Notes: generated by a model from the sequence alone, not told the origin. 64,000 nt of DNA from an uncultured Ruminococcus sp. (GCA_900066355.1 FMEL01000005.1:1-64000), one strand, 5' to 3'. Shown: positions 54,615 to 63,833, numbered from the stretch's first letter. A program made the numbers and translations.

Positions 54615-55256
54615 TCAGATTACGTTGGCAAGCCCCTTCTGGAGTGCGATAATTTTGTCATATATTGCATCAGCGAGGGCAGCATGACCATTCTCATCCA
54701 GATGTTCACGGTCAGTAACACTTGGAAGTGCATAATCTGCAGCATTCAAAAATGCAGCATGATTTTGAAGTGCAACTTTGCGATATTCGTTTGCGAGATT
54801 TCTGGAAACAGATTCAGATTTTTCATTAAATTCCGGATCGAAATCCGGTTCTCCGATGCCATGTCCCAGATGAATCGGTGAAATCACCAGCAGATCGAAA
54901 TGCTGCGAAGCGTTCAGGCGTGCTTTGCGGATCACCTGATCCAGCCCCTTTGCAATAACGCTGGCGGAAGCACCGTAGCGGCTTTTGCAGTCATTGGTTC
55001 CGAGCATGATGATCACGAGGTCAAGAGGATTATGCATTTCCACAGTGACACCGATCATATCCAGCCCACGGCGGCTTTCGCGGAGCTCATCCTGAAAAAC
55101 GGTAGTTCTTCCGCAAAGACCTTCTTCAATAATATGATATTCCGGACCGAGTTTCTGCTGCAGCAGCCCGGTCCATCTTGTTTTTTCATCAAAACGGCCG
55201 GTCTTATCCGGCTTGTATCCCCAGGTATTTGAATCGCCAAAGCATAAGATATTCAT
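54615..55256 (-). CDS. SGNH/GDSL-family hydrolase
   Basis: 213 residues from ATG 55256 (minus strand; AAGGAGCGTG upstream). Catalytic serine in ILCFGDSNTWGY (block I, about residues 3-14), conserved Gly in EGLCGRTTV, Asn in LGTNDCKS (block III, about 77-84) and DREHLDENGH carrying the Asp-x-x-His (block V, about 187-196). Esterase or acylhydrolase in the cytoplasm; no signal peptide. Substrate unknown. Confidence 0.87.
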   Translation of the reverse strand: MNILCFGDSNTWGYKPDKTGRFDEKTRWTGLLQQKLGPEYHIIEEGLCGRTTVFQDELRESRRGLDMIGVTVEMHNPLDLVIIMLGTNDCKSRYGASASVIAKGLDQVIRKARLNASQHFDLLVISPIHLGHGIGEPDFDPEFNEKSESVSRNLANEYRKVALQNHAAFLNAADYALPSVTDREHLDENGHAALADAIYDKIIALQKGLANVI

Positions 55257-55420
55257 GATATCACGCTCCTTACTAAAAAACATATAAACATATCAAATAA
55301 ATATGTAATAAAAATAATAAGCGTTTTATTCTGAAATGTCAATGCTTATTATAAAGTTTTAGAAAGAAAAAAATAAAAAAATTTTTTAATTTGTCCAGTA
55401 GAAATGAATATAAATAAATG

Positions 55421-55478
55421 TTGCGGATTTATGCGTGAAAATGTATAATAAATATAAGTTAAATACAACTAACTTAAA
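55421..55478 (+). promoter_or_regulatory. Promoter and candidate metal-regulator operator of the ZIP gene
   Basis: TTGCGG (55421-55426), 17-bp spacer, TATAAT (55444-55449). The inverted repeat AAGTTA (55456-55461) / TAACTT (55470-55475) lies at the transcription start. Its size and AT-rich sequence would suit a DtxR/MntR-type regulator, but that is inference. The rest of 55257-55420 is AT-rich with no gene. Confidence 0.5.
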
Positions 55479-55572
55479 TATAAATCACTTTTACAGATGT
55501 TTCACATAATATAAACAGAATGGTATTTAGGGTTATAAATATTCATGACAAAATGTGAGAGGGAGGGAAAGT

Positions 55573-56355
55573 ATGAACTTAAATGTTTTTTACGGAATTT
55601 TAATTCCGTTTGTCGGGACATCGGCTGGGGCAGCGTGCGTCTTTTTTATGAAAAAAGATCTGAGGCAGTGGATGCAGAGGTGCCTGACCGGTTTTGCGGC
55701 AGGAGTTATGGTGGCGGCATCTGTGTGGAGTCTTTTGATTCCGGCAATTGAGCAGTCCGAGGGAATGGGGAAGCTGTCGTTTGTGCCGGCAGTCCTCGGA
55801 TTCTGGGCGGGTGTATTGTTTTTGCTTTTACTGGATCATATTATTCCACACCTGCATCAACAAACTGATAAAGCAGAGGGACCGAAGAGCAATCTGCAGA
55901 GAACAACCATGTTGGTGTTAGCCGTGACATTGCACAACATCCCAGAGGGAATGGCTGTCGGTGTCGTCTATGCGGGGTATCTGACCGGAAATGCGCAGAT
56001 TACATTGATGGGAGCGCTTGCATTGTCGCTTGGAATCGCAATCCAGAATTTTCCGGAGGGCGCAATTATCTCCATGCCGCTTCGTTCCGAGGGAATGGGC
56101 AAGATGAAAGCCTTTGTGGGAGGCGTTTTGTCCGGAATCGTGGAACCAATCGGTGCAGTACTGACGATTCTGGCGGCAGGTCTGATCGTATCGGCATTAC
56201 CGTATCTTCTGAGCTTTGCGGCCGGGGCTATGCTTTATGTTGTTGTAGAAGAGTTGATTCCGGAGATGTCTGCCGGGAAGCATTCCAATATCGGAACAAT
56301 TTTCTTTGCGGGTGGATTCACTCTGATGATGCTCCTGGATGTAGCACTGGGGTGA
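55573..56355 (+). CDS. ZIP-family metal transporter
   Basis: 260 residues from ATG 55573 (AGAGGGAGGGAAAG upstream). Eight hydrophobic segments; TM4-5 metal site signatures VTLHNIPEGMAVGVVYAG (HNxPEG) and IQNFPEGAIISM (QNxPEG). A short histidine-containing loop (HIIPHLHQQTDK) lies between TM3 and TM4. Imports or exports zinc, iron or manganese; direction and metal unproven. Confidence 0.9.
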   Translation: MNLNVFYGILIPFVGTSAGAACVFFMKKDLRQWMQRCLTGFAAGVMVAASVWSLLIPAIEQSEGMGKLSFVPAVLGFWAGVLFLLLLDHIIPHLHQQTDKAEGPKSNLQRTTMLVLAVTLHNIPEGMAVGVVYAGYLTGNAQITLMGALALSLGIAIQNFPEGAIISMPLRSEGMGKMKAFVGGVLSGIVEPIGAVLTILAAGLIVSALPYLLSFAAGAMLYVVVEELIPEMSAGKHSNIGTIFFAGGFTLMMLLDVALG

Positions 56356-56365
56356 AAGCAGAAGC

Positions 56366-56441
56366 TCCGATGCTTGCCGGTCTTTGGCCGTTGGGATGTG
56401 AAATGAGCATCGGACGGAAGAAAGTTTTTAAGTTCCGATGC
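56366..56441 (+). other. Overlapping alternative hairpins after the ZIP gene
   Basis: TCCGATGC (56366-56373), GCATCGGA (56407-56414) and TCCGATGC (56434-56441). The middle segment can pair with either outer one. Could be a terminator-type structure or switch; the function is unknown. Confidence 0.4.
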
Positions 56442-56628
56442 CGGGATGCGCTGAATCAGAGGAAATGAGCGCCAGATCAGGCTGAATCAGCGATGGTAGA
56501 TGCTGAACAAATGTCTAACATATACAATATGCACAAAAAAGTGAGAGTGAAATTATGAAATATATTCAAAAATGAGGTTGATGTTTTAACAAAAAAGGAG
56601 TAAAACATTAGATAAATAAAAAAGAGAA

Positions 56629-56909
56629 ATGCTTAGAACAGGACAGGTCACAAAAAGAAAACCGGATTACAGAGAGTCGTAGACGGTGAGAGGCGGCAGA
56701 AGGTATTTTGTGATATCACCCGGGAGCATCCCGCTGAATATAAAAGCGCTCAGCTTTCAGTAAGCCGGGACGTATTCTTCACGTTACAGAAGAGGTTGTT
56801 TACATAGACAGCAGCAAGAGATTGTACTTAGTGATAAATACAATAATACAAAGTGGTACCACGGAAGATTCCGCCTTTGTTATCCGCAAGGATAGCAAGG
56901 GCGTTTTTT
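56629..56909 (+). ncRNA. T-box leader (amino acid-responsive riboswitch)
   Basis: Stem I base ATGCT / AGCAT (56629-56633, 56725-56729) with the AGAGAG motif at 56671 and distal GGTGAGAGGCGG. Stem II/III region GTAAGCCGGGACGT / ACGTTACAG. Antiterminator AAAGTGGTACCACGG ... CCGCCTTTG (56850-56879), in which TGGTACCA corresponds to the T-box UGGN bulge, and terminator CGCCTTTG / CAAGGGCG plus TTTTTT ending at 56909. The best specifier reading is ATC (isoleucine, 56715-56717) in GATATCACC; a one-base shift would give TAT (tyrosine). Discriminator-pairing base is T (UGGU), compatible with both. Confidence 0.85.
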
Positions 56910-57021
56910 ATGTAATAGGAATATGTCTGCTGAAGCAGACTGCATCTGGCGCGCAAAGCGTAACAAGTCCCTCAAAGATTGAGGGATTGAAAGCACTTGA
57001 AGCGGACTTGTCCGCTTTGTT
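56909..57021. repeat. Terminator-tail repeat element, module B copy, inside the T-box operon
   Basis: Starts TATGTAATAGGA directly after the T-run, continues with ATGTCTGCTGAAGCAGACTG, GGCGCGCAAAGCGTAACAAG, a CCCTCAAAGATTGAGGG hairpin and AAGCGGACTTGTCCGCTTTG. Lacks most of module A. It lies between the T-box terminator and the next start codon, so it is transcribed when termination is prevented. Confidence 0.8.
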
Positions 57022-57059
57022 AATATATATAATCAATCATAAGAAAGAGGGCAGATATT

Positions 57060-58757
57060 ATGAGTGGAATCTTAATGATGGTAATAGCTATCGTAGTGCT
57101 CGGTGGAGCATATCTTCTGTATGGCCGTTATCTCCAGAACAAATGGGGCATTGACCCAAAAGCGAAAACTCCGGCATATGAAATGGAAGACGGAGTTGAC
57201 TATGTACCGGCGGATACAAATGTGGTATTCGGACATCAGTTTGCGTCAATCGCAGGTGCAGGCCCGATCAACGGACCGATTCAGGCAGCAATCTTCGGAT
57301 GGCTTCCGGTTTTACTCTGGATTCTTATTGGTGGCGTATTCTTCGGAGCAGTACAGGATTTTGCATCTATGTATGCATCTGTAAAAAATAAAGGACGTAC
57401 AATCGGTTATATTATTGAAGAGTATATCGGTAAGTTAGGAAAGAAATTATTCCTTTTATTCTGCTGGCTGTTCTGCATCCTGGTTGTTGCCGCATTTGCA
57501 GATGTTGTAGCAGGAACCTTTAACGGATTTGTTGCAAACGATGCTGGAGAACTGACAAAAGTAGCAGCAAACGGAGCTGTTGCAACAACTTCCATGCTGT
57601 TCATCCTGGAAGCAGTTGCACTTGGATGTTTTCTTAAATATACAAAGTTTAATAAATGGATCAATACAGCAGTTGCAATTGTATTACTTGTAGTTGCAAT
57701 CATACTCGGACTTAATTTCCCGATGTATGTAAGCCTTGATACATGGCATATCATCATCTTTGCATACATTCTGGTAGCCAGTGTCGCACCGGTATGGGCA
57801 CTGCTTCAGCCACGTGATTATCTGAACAGTTATCTGCTCATCTTTATGATCGTCGGCGCAGTTATCGGTGTATTTGTTGCAAATCCATCCTGCAACCTTA
57901 AAGCATTTACAAGCTTTAACGTAGACGGACAGTATATGTTCCCGATCTTATTTGTAACGATCGCATGTGGTGCAGTTTCCGGTTTCCATTCACTGGTATC
58001 TTCTGGTACAGCATCCAAACAGATCAAAAATGAAAAGAACATGCTTCCGGTTTCATTCGGAGCCATGCTTATGGAAAGTATGCTTGCCGTTATCGCTCTG
58101 ATCGCAGTTGCATCTTTTGCAAACGGTGAGGCAGCAGCACAGGGACTTACGACACAGCCGCAGATTTTTGCAGGAGCTATCGCAAACTTTCTTTCTGTAA
58201 TTGGTCTGCCGCATTCACTTGTGTTTACACTGATCAACCTTGCGGTATCAGCATTTGCGCTGACATCTCTTGACTCTGTAGCTCGTGTGGGCCGTCTGTC
58301 CTTCCAGGAATTTTTCCTTGATTCTGATACAGACGAAGAAAATATGAGTCCATTCTTAAAAGTCGTAACAAACAAATATTTTGCAACAATTATCACACTG
58401 GTACTTGCATACATGCTTACAAAAGTCGGATATGCGGAAATCTGGCCGCTGTTTGGTTCCGCAAACCAGTTGTTATCCGTACTTGCACTTGTAGCCTGCG
58501 CCGTATTCTTAAAGAAAACAAAACGTCAGGGCTGCATGCTCTGGATTCCGATGGTATTCATGATGGCTGTTACCTTTACAGCACTTGGCATGACCATCAC
58601 AAAACTTACCAAAGCACTTGTAACAACAGGTCTTGATCTTGGAAACACTCTGCAGCTTGTATTTGCGGTATTACTGCTGATCCTTGGTGTCCTGGTTGCA
58701 ATCCAGGGCGTTAAGAAACTGTTTGAAAAAACAGATGACAAAAAAGTAACAGCATAA
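57060..58757 (+). CDS. cstA: CstA-family carbon starvation transporter
   Basis: 565 residues with about 15 hydrophobic segments. Characteristic motifs: FGHQFASIAGAGPINGPIQA (about 57-76), VFFGAVQDFASMYAS, HSLVSSGTASKQI, LTSLDSVARVGRL. CstA-type proteins import peptides or pyruvate in other bacteria; the T-box upstream suggests a role tied to an amino acid, possibly peptide or amino-acid uptake. AAGAAAGAGGGC precedes the ATG. The only gene of the T-box operon. Confidence 0.88.
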   Translation: MSGILMMVIAIVVLGGAYLLYGRYLQNKWGIDPKAKTPAYEMEDGVDYVPADTNVVFGHQFASIAGAGPINGPIQAAIFGWLPVLLWILIGGVFFGAVQDFASMYASVKNKGRTIGYIIEEYIGKLGKKLFLLFCWLFCILVVAAFADVVAGTFNGFVANDAGELTKVAANGAVATTSMLFILEAVALGCFLKYTKFNKWINTAVAIVLLVVAIILGLNFPMYVSLDTWHIIIFAYILVASVAPVWALLQPRDYLNSYLLIFMIVGAVIGVFVANPSCNLKAFTSFNVDGQYMFPILFVTIACGAVSGFHSLVSSGTASKQIKNEKNMLPVSFGAMLMESMLAVIALIAVASFANGEAAAQGLTTQPQIFAGAIANFLSVIGLPHSLVFTLINLAVSAFALTSLDSVARVGRLSFQEFFLDSDTDEENMSPFLKVVTNKYFATIITLVLAYMLTKVGYAEIWPLFGSANQLLSVLALVACAVFLKKTKRQGCMLWIPMVFMMAVTFTALGMTITKLTKALVTTGLDLGNTLQLVFAVLLLILGVLVAIQGVKKLFEKTDDKKVTA

Positions 58758-58758
58758 A

Positions 58759-58807
58759 AAATATGCCCCGGTATATCACACATAAGTTGATATATGGGGC
58801 ATATTTA
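58759..58807 (+). terminator. Terminator after the CstA gene
   Basis: ATATGCCCC / GGGGCATAT with inner TATATCA / TGATATA, followed by TTTAAAT. Confidence 0.7.
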
Positions 58808-58959
58808 AATAGTCTGTATTATTGCTTTAAAATTTTGTGGATCACATATCGGCAACAGTTACTTTGACAAGTGTGCAGTAATGAAAAATTTTTGTAAAAG
58901 AATAATATTATGAGACAGTGTGTAATATATAAGTAAGTATTTAAGTGAATGGATCAGTT

Positions 58960-59838
58960 ATGCCGGAGCAGAAAATAGATAATCTTTTGAACCTTGCAAT
59001 GGATGCAACACCGCAGGAACGTGCAAAATCCGAAAATTTGAATGTCGGATATGATTCTTCGGAAAAATTATGGGATGTGATCGTGAAGTACAGTGGTCCG
59101 GAGAGTGGACTTGGCGGTGAGGGAATTCAGGTGGTGCCGCTTCTGGGAGGTTATGCAGTGGTGACTTTACCGGAGTCGGAAATCAAGGCGTATTCCGCCC
59201 GGGAGCAGATTGAATTCATTGAAAAACCAAAACGGCTTTATTTTGAAACTTTTCAGGCAAGAGAGGCGAGCTGTATCCTGCCGGTACAGACCGGAAGTAA
59301 TGGTTTGACCGGCAAAGGAATACTTGTAGGTGTGGTGGATTCGGGAGTGGACTTTTTTCATCCGGATTTCAGAAATGAGGATGGCAGCAGCAGGATCTTA
59401 CGTTTGTGGGATCAGAGTGTAAATGGAAATCCGCCGAATGGTTACACAAAAGGAACTGAATATACGAAAGAGGAAATAGATGAGGCGCTTGTACTTGGGG
59501 AAACCGAAGGCAGGCGCCTTATTGCATTGCATATCGAGGAGGCGCCGGTGGCGCGTCCGCTGATTCCGTCAGGTGATTTCAGTGGACACGGGACTGCAGT
59601 GCTTGGCATTGCAGCCGGAAACGGCAGGGCATCTGACGGTGTGAATCGGGGTGTGGCTTATGAAAGTGAAATCCTTGTTGTGAAGATGGGCAATGCAGGG
59701 ACAAATTCTTTTCCGCGGACGACGGAGCTGATGGAAGGAATCGACTATCTTGTGCGGCAGGCGTCTGCAATGGGGAAGCCGATCGCAATTAATATCAGTT
59801 TTGGGAATAATTATGGGTCACATGAACCTTATAATTAA
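58960..59838 (+). pseudogene. S8 (subtilisin-like) protease lacking its serine half
   Basis: 292 residues. Similar at the N-terminus to clostridial CspA/B-type spore proteases. Catalytic aspartate in VGVVDSGVDFFHPDF (about 121-135) and histidine in SGHGTAVLGIAAGNG (about 209-223) are present. The frame ends at 59838 after INISFGNNYGSHEPYN, where full-length relatives continue for 250 or more residues to the GTS serine; none is found downstream. No good ribosome binding site ahead of the ATG, and GTG at 58945 is an alternative. Best read as a gene cut by a rearrangement. Confidence 0.7.
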
Positions 59839-59977
59839 GGGAAAACATAAGAAAACACTGATATTTGTATGCATTATTTGACATGGACGAACATAAACTA
59901 AAACGGGTATGTTCTCTTTGACAAATCTGTTTGGAAAGGCTGTGATGTACCTAGTGATCGCACTATGGAAACTTGAG

Positions 59978-60024
59978 AAGCCCATAGTCCGGAAGGCTCC
60001 TTCGGGGGCCTTTCGTTATTTATA
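59978..60024 (+). terminator. Intrinsic terminator in the remnant region
   Basis: GAAGGCTCC / GGGGGCCTTTC with TTCG loop, then GTTATTTAT. It probably belongs to sequence that arrived with the remnants around it. The remaining part of 59839-60053 has no convincing gene. Confidence 0.5.
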
Positions 60025-60053
60025 CAAACAATTAGTAAAATTGATGAGAGGTG

Positions 60054-60152
60054 GTGAAAAACTTGGAGAAAAAGCAATTTCTAACATATGATGAACAGAT
60101 TACTTTTCTGGAAGAAAAGAAAGGTCTGAGCGTCAACTTAAGGGCATATTAG
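60054..60152 (+). pseudogene. N-terminal fragment of an Abi_2/AbiD/F-family protein
   Basis: 33 codons, GTG start. KKQFLTYDEQITFLEEKKGL matches the conserved start of phage abortive-infection Abi family proteins (FLTYDEQIxxL). It then runs into a stop (TAG 60150). The following about 130 bp to the IS fragment (60153-60284) holds no recognisable gene. Confidence 0.5.
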
Positions 60153-60284
60153 TGAATATCCTCCAATGCAAACTACAAAATAAATCGGTTTATGACAGAA
60201 AACAGTTGCTGTTTTGTTGGAAACCAGAAGATTTATAAAAATGACCGCATTTAAATAAGCCTATTGATGAATGCTGGTTCTATT

Positions 60285-60800
60285 TTAAAAAGAAACTTTT
60301 TTATTTCGGAAATGCGAACGTCCCTTGGATTTCAATTTCTTCCTTGGAAATGACCTTCCGGGCAGGAGCTGTGATCTGCAACGTACAGCATCTATATATA
60401 ACTGTTCAATAATTGAAAGCTCAAACAGTCCGCAGAGTATTTTAGGAACAATACTTTTAATCCGTTCAATGATAAATGCACGATTGGCCTGATAACGGAA
60501 CTTATTTGTGCTTTTGGCAGAAATCTGTATTTCCTCATCTGCTTCATTTTTTATAAGGGAAGCCAGATTCGATAGAAGCATATTTATATAAAATTCCTGC
60601 TGTATTGATACTGCAGTAGCACCGGAAAACTCTTCCATGGCAAAACGGCTTTTTAGTTCTTTGTACTTAAGTTCTACAGGCCATCTGTAGAAGTAAAGTT
60701 CCCGGAACATATCTTCTGAATAATAACCTCTGTCAAAAATAATAATACTGTTGTTATATAGTCCCATATCTTTAAGAACTTTAAGATCTATATTCACCAT
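60285..60800 (-). pseudogene. IS4-family transposase remnant
   Basis: 171 residues on the minus strand. DRGYYSEDMF holds the second DDE aspartate region, and YRWPVELKYKELKSRF carries the YREK box with the catalytic glutamate. The sequence between these two blocks is much shorter than in full transposases, and the first catalytic aspartate is missing, so the gene has an internal deletion and no N-terminus. No flanking inverted repeats could be identified. Confidence 0.75.
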
Positions 60801-60801
60801 G

Positions 60802-61151
60802 AGCTGTTTCTTGCGGAGAAGAAGAATCCGGGTGTCAGTGTAAATGTATATAAGGAATATGTTTTTTATCGGATTAAGGAAATGAACTTTCCTGTCATTG
60901 TGAAGGATACATTAGGTGCAGGGTCAATCGGAGTGGAAGTCATGAACTCCTATGAGGAAGTAGAGAGCTTTCTTAATTCCAATCGGAACAATTCAGATAT
61001 AATGGTGGAAGAACTGATCCAGGGAGAACAGTTCGGAACGGAAATTCATGGTGTAGAGGGACGTTACAGTGTCCTTCCGCCGATTGCCTTTTCTGTAACA
61101 AAAGAGGGCATTACAGATCCGTTAAGCTCTGTAAAATTTGGTCCGGAATGA
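60802..61151 (+). pseudogene. ATP-grasp enzyme fragment
   Basis: The frame is open from the IS junction and contains LAEKKNPGVSVNVYKEYVF, FPVIVKDTLGAGSIGVEVM (ATP-grasp nucleotide-binding lysine and glycine-rich loop), MVEELIQGEQFGTEIHG and PIAFSVTKEGITDP. It ends at a TGA (61149-61151) well before the metal-binding end of the domain. The only initiation codon, ATG 60882, lies inside it and lacks a ribosome binding site. Probably an IS-truncated remnant. Confidence 0.6.
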
Positions 61152-61516
61152 CAACAACAACGGCTGCCATGGAGGGAAGAAATCCACTATCTATTTTTGT
61201 GGACAGCATACTCGGAACTGACAAAAATTACAGTATGAAACGGAACCTGAAATATGTATTGAACTTTAAGATGAAAGCAAGGTCGCAGGAGGAGCTGATC
61301 CGATTATATGGGAATCCGCATGTGGATTATATTATGCAGCTGGAAACCTCAGTGGCAGGTATGGAGAAAATCAACTATTGCGAGGTTGTTATCAGCACCG
61401 ATCAGGAAAAAGAAGATATTCTTAATATCCTGAATGAACTGGAAGAGGAATTCCCGGGGCTTGTTTCCGATGATGTGAAAGCAAATGCCGGAGAGCTTGT
61501 TGCAAAATATCAATGA
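61148..61516 (+). CDS. Hypothetical protein or C-terminal remnant
   Basis: 122 residues, ATG overlapping the previous stop (ATGA) in another frame. SIFVDSILGTDKNYSMKRNL, ARSQEELIRLYGNPHVDYIM and LNILNELEEEFPGL are visible; no family recognised, no signal peptide or TM. It may be the 3' part of the same broken gene read after a frameshift, or a coupled short gene. Low confidence that it is functional. Confidence 0.4.
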   Translation: MTTTTAAMEGRNPLSIFVDSILGTDKNYSMKRNLKYVLNFKMKARSQEELIRLYGNPHVDYIMQLETSVAGMEKINYCEVVISTDQEKEDILNILNELEEEFPGLVSDDVKANAGELVAKYQ

Positions 61517-61562
61517 GAATTCTGCGGTCGATAAGACCGCCGTTTTCTGCTGTTTGCAGAAA

Positions 61563-62276
61563 TTAAAACCATTTTGCAGCGTATTGCTGTAATTGTTCCT
61601 GGACATCCCGGTAGCTGTATTTGCTGACCGGGATTATTTCATGATTATTCAGTGTGATTTCAAAGCGTTTGATTGAACGGACAGCATACAGAGAAACAAT
61701 GTAGCATCTGTGACATTGCACGAAGATATCTTTCGGCAGAGTTTCACGGACTGCAGAAAGGGATTTATATATCTTCGTGACAGTACCGTCCTGAAGGTGA
61801 ATCTGCAGTTCTTTATTGATTATTTCAATATAGGTAATATCCCTGATATGAAAGGATACAGTTCTGGACGGAGTGTCGATTATAATGGATTTCGGGATCA
61901 GATGTCGGATCGCACGGGTTAGTGCTTCTGCAAGTTTTTGACGGCTGATCGGCTTGAGGATATAACCTACAGGTTCAGCAGAATATGCATCGAATACAAA
62001 TTTCTCACTGCTGGAAATGAAGATAACGGGAATTTGGTTTTCAGTGTCACGGAGACATTCTGCAAAGCTGATCCCATTGTTTTCACCCAGCATAATATCA
62101 AGAATCAGAATGTCACAGCTTTTGGGAGTATTCTGCAATGTATTTTTTAATTCTGAAATAGAAGTATATTTTCGAATCTCACAGGATTCTCCCATGGATG
62201 CTAAAATATCGATGATCATTTCTGATATCTGTGTTAAAAAAATCGGTTCATCATCACAGATGACAATATGGTACAT
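61563..62276 (-). CDS. LytTR-family response regulator (AgrA-like)
   Basis: 237 residues. Receiver domain: HIVICDDEPIFLTQI at the N-terminus, phospho-aspartate in DILILDIMLGENNG (about 54-67), and lysine in GYILKPISRQKL. LytTR DNA-binding domain about 135-235 (DITYIEIINKELQIHLQDG, FVQCHRCYIVSLYAVRSIKR). Pairs with the histidine kinase 15 bp upstream on the same strand. Targets are typically promoters with paired LytTR sites; the divergent secreted-protein gene is the nearest candidate. Confidence 0.9.
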   Translation of the reverse strand: MYHIVICDDEPIFLTQISEMIIDILASMGESCEIRKYTSISELKNTLQNTPKSCDILILDIMLGENNGISFAECLRDTENQIPVIFISSSEKFVFDAYSAEPVGYILKPISRQKLAEALTRAIRHLIPKSIIIDTPSRTVSFHIRDITYIEIINKELQIHLQDGTVTKIYKSLSAVRETLPKDIFVQCHRCYIVSLYAVRSIKRFEITLNNHEIIPVSKYSYRDVQEQLQQYAAKWF

Positions 62277-62291
62277 AGTGAAAGCCTCCTA

Positions 62292-63620
62292 TTATTCGTT
62301 ATTTTCGTCAAGACAAAGCGTTGTTGTTACAGCAAAAAAACCACCACGTACCTGTACGCTCAGTATACCATTGTATTTTTCGGCGATTCCATTGATGATC
62401 TTAAGACCGTAACCGTGTCTGTCACTGTTCTTTTTACTGGATTTATATTTTCCATTCGTGATTCTCAAGTTATCCTCATTGTAGGAGTTTTCACATTTAA
62501 TAAACAGAAAATTTCCCTTTGAATGGAGATTCAGTCGGATGATCCGCTGTCCTTCAGAAACCTTCTGACACCCTTCTACTGCATTTTCCAAAATATTTGT
62601 CAACATCCGGCACAAATCAATATCTTCCATGTTGAGTCTTCTGCCAATGATAATACTGTACTCCACTATGGCTTTATAACGGCTGGCACGTTCTGCAAAT
62701 TCTGAAAGGATGGAATTGACCAGAGCATTGGCTGTGTAGGTGACAAAAGGAAGCTGTTCGGCTTCTTCAGTAAATTTCTGTATATACTGTCTGGCACCTG
62801 CATAGTCCTCCTGTTTAAGATAGGAGGACAGGGCATTCATATGATGCCGGATCTCATGGTGTATTTCCAGAATATGTTCATTGTTTTCTGCCTGATTCCG
62901 GTAGTTTTCCAGTATGCGCTCGGAAATCCTCTGTTCTTCCTGTTTACTGCGGATGTATTCCATGACACTGAAGAATACGGCATATACTATGAAAGCAAAT
63001 ACTGCAAACAATACAAACATAGCATGGACAATTATATTGGTGGAAAGATTTATTATGCTTGAGAATTGTGCAATACTGGCAATTAGAATAAACAAAGCAG
63101 GGAGGGAGCAGAGAATCTTCCAGATACGTGATTCCAGATCAGCGTTGATCATAGTACGGATTCGCTCCATCAGCATGAGAAATGGTTTCGCAAGAAGCAG
63201 ATTTATGATAAGTGTGAGAATCAGTGCAAGGGGCGGATACATAAAATGATCGGATGGGAACCGGAAAGTACGGTGCAAAAAAGTAACAGTACTTGTGACA
63301 AAGAATCCGTAGCTCATTACAACAAAAAATACAAACAGTTTTTCTACTGTTTTTGCCTGGATGATAAAGCAGTACAACATTCCGAACAGTAACAAGGCAA
63401 TATAAAAAATAGCATTCGAGATCAGCTCTTTGTAATCACCGCCGATGTTGAACTGTGCGATAAGAGAAAACGGAATGACCATTACAATAAAAATGGACAG
63501 TGCCATGAGCATTGTCTTTTTTGTGCTTAGGCGGAAACGATCCCGGAATGGATACAAACAGAAAAATGCATAAGGAAAAATCTGAAAAGAAAATCCGCAG
63601 AAATAACGCAATGCTATCAT
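62292..63620 (-). CDS. GHKL-domain sensor histidine kinase (AgrC-like)
   Basis: 442 residues. About six N-terminal membrane segments (for example MALSIFIVMVIPFSLIAQF, IAQFSSIINLSTNIIVHAMF, FVLFAVFAFIVYAVFFSV), typical of peptide-sensing kinases. Histidine in HHEIRHHMNALSSYLKQ (about 260), N-box NILENAVEGCQ, G-box GYGLKIINGIAEKYNG. First gene of the minus-strand pair; GGAGATT upstream. A signal peptide gene (agrD/B) is not seen in the window. Confidence 0.9.
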   Translation of the reverse strand: MIALRYFCGFSFQIFPYAFFCLYPFRDRFRLSTKKTMLMALSIFIVMVIPFSLIAQFNIGGDYKELISNAIFYIALLLFGMLYCFIIQAKTVEKLFVFFVVMSYGFFVTSTVTFLHRTFRFPSDHFMYPPLALILTLIINLLLAKPFLMLMERIRTMINADLESRIWKILCSLPALFILIASIAQFSSIINLSTNIIVHAMFVLFAVFAFIVYAVFFSVMEYIRSKQEEQRISERILENYRNQAENNEHILEIHHEIRHHMNALSSYLKQEDYAGARQYIQKFTEEAEQLPFVTYTANALVNSILSEFAERASRYKAIVEYSIIIGRRLNMEDIDLCRMLTNILENAVEGCQKVSEGQRIIRLNLHSKGNFLFIKCENSYNEDNLRITNGKYKSSKKNSDRHGYGLKIINGIAEKYNGILSVQVRGGFFAVTTTLCLDENNE

Positions 63621-63833
63621 AAAAATCTCCTGTCAAAAAGATAGATAATGGTCAGGTTACCTATTAAAAATAAGTATACCATTGGCAGAAGGCAAAATCA
63701 AATCATATGAAGGCCTTTTTACGCCATATTTTGACTATTCACGCAAAAATATGGACAAGGGAATTAAATTCAAATAATATAAAAATATAAATAATATAGC
63801 CACAAAAACATTCAAAAGAAAGGAGACTAAAAA

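Noticed and set aside
59909..60091. 60-codon ORF (MFSLTNLFGKAVMYL...)
   Set aside because: Contains the terminator hairpin and overlaps the Abi start; no good ribosome binding site or family.
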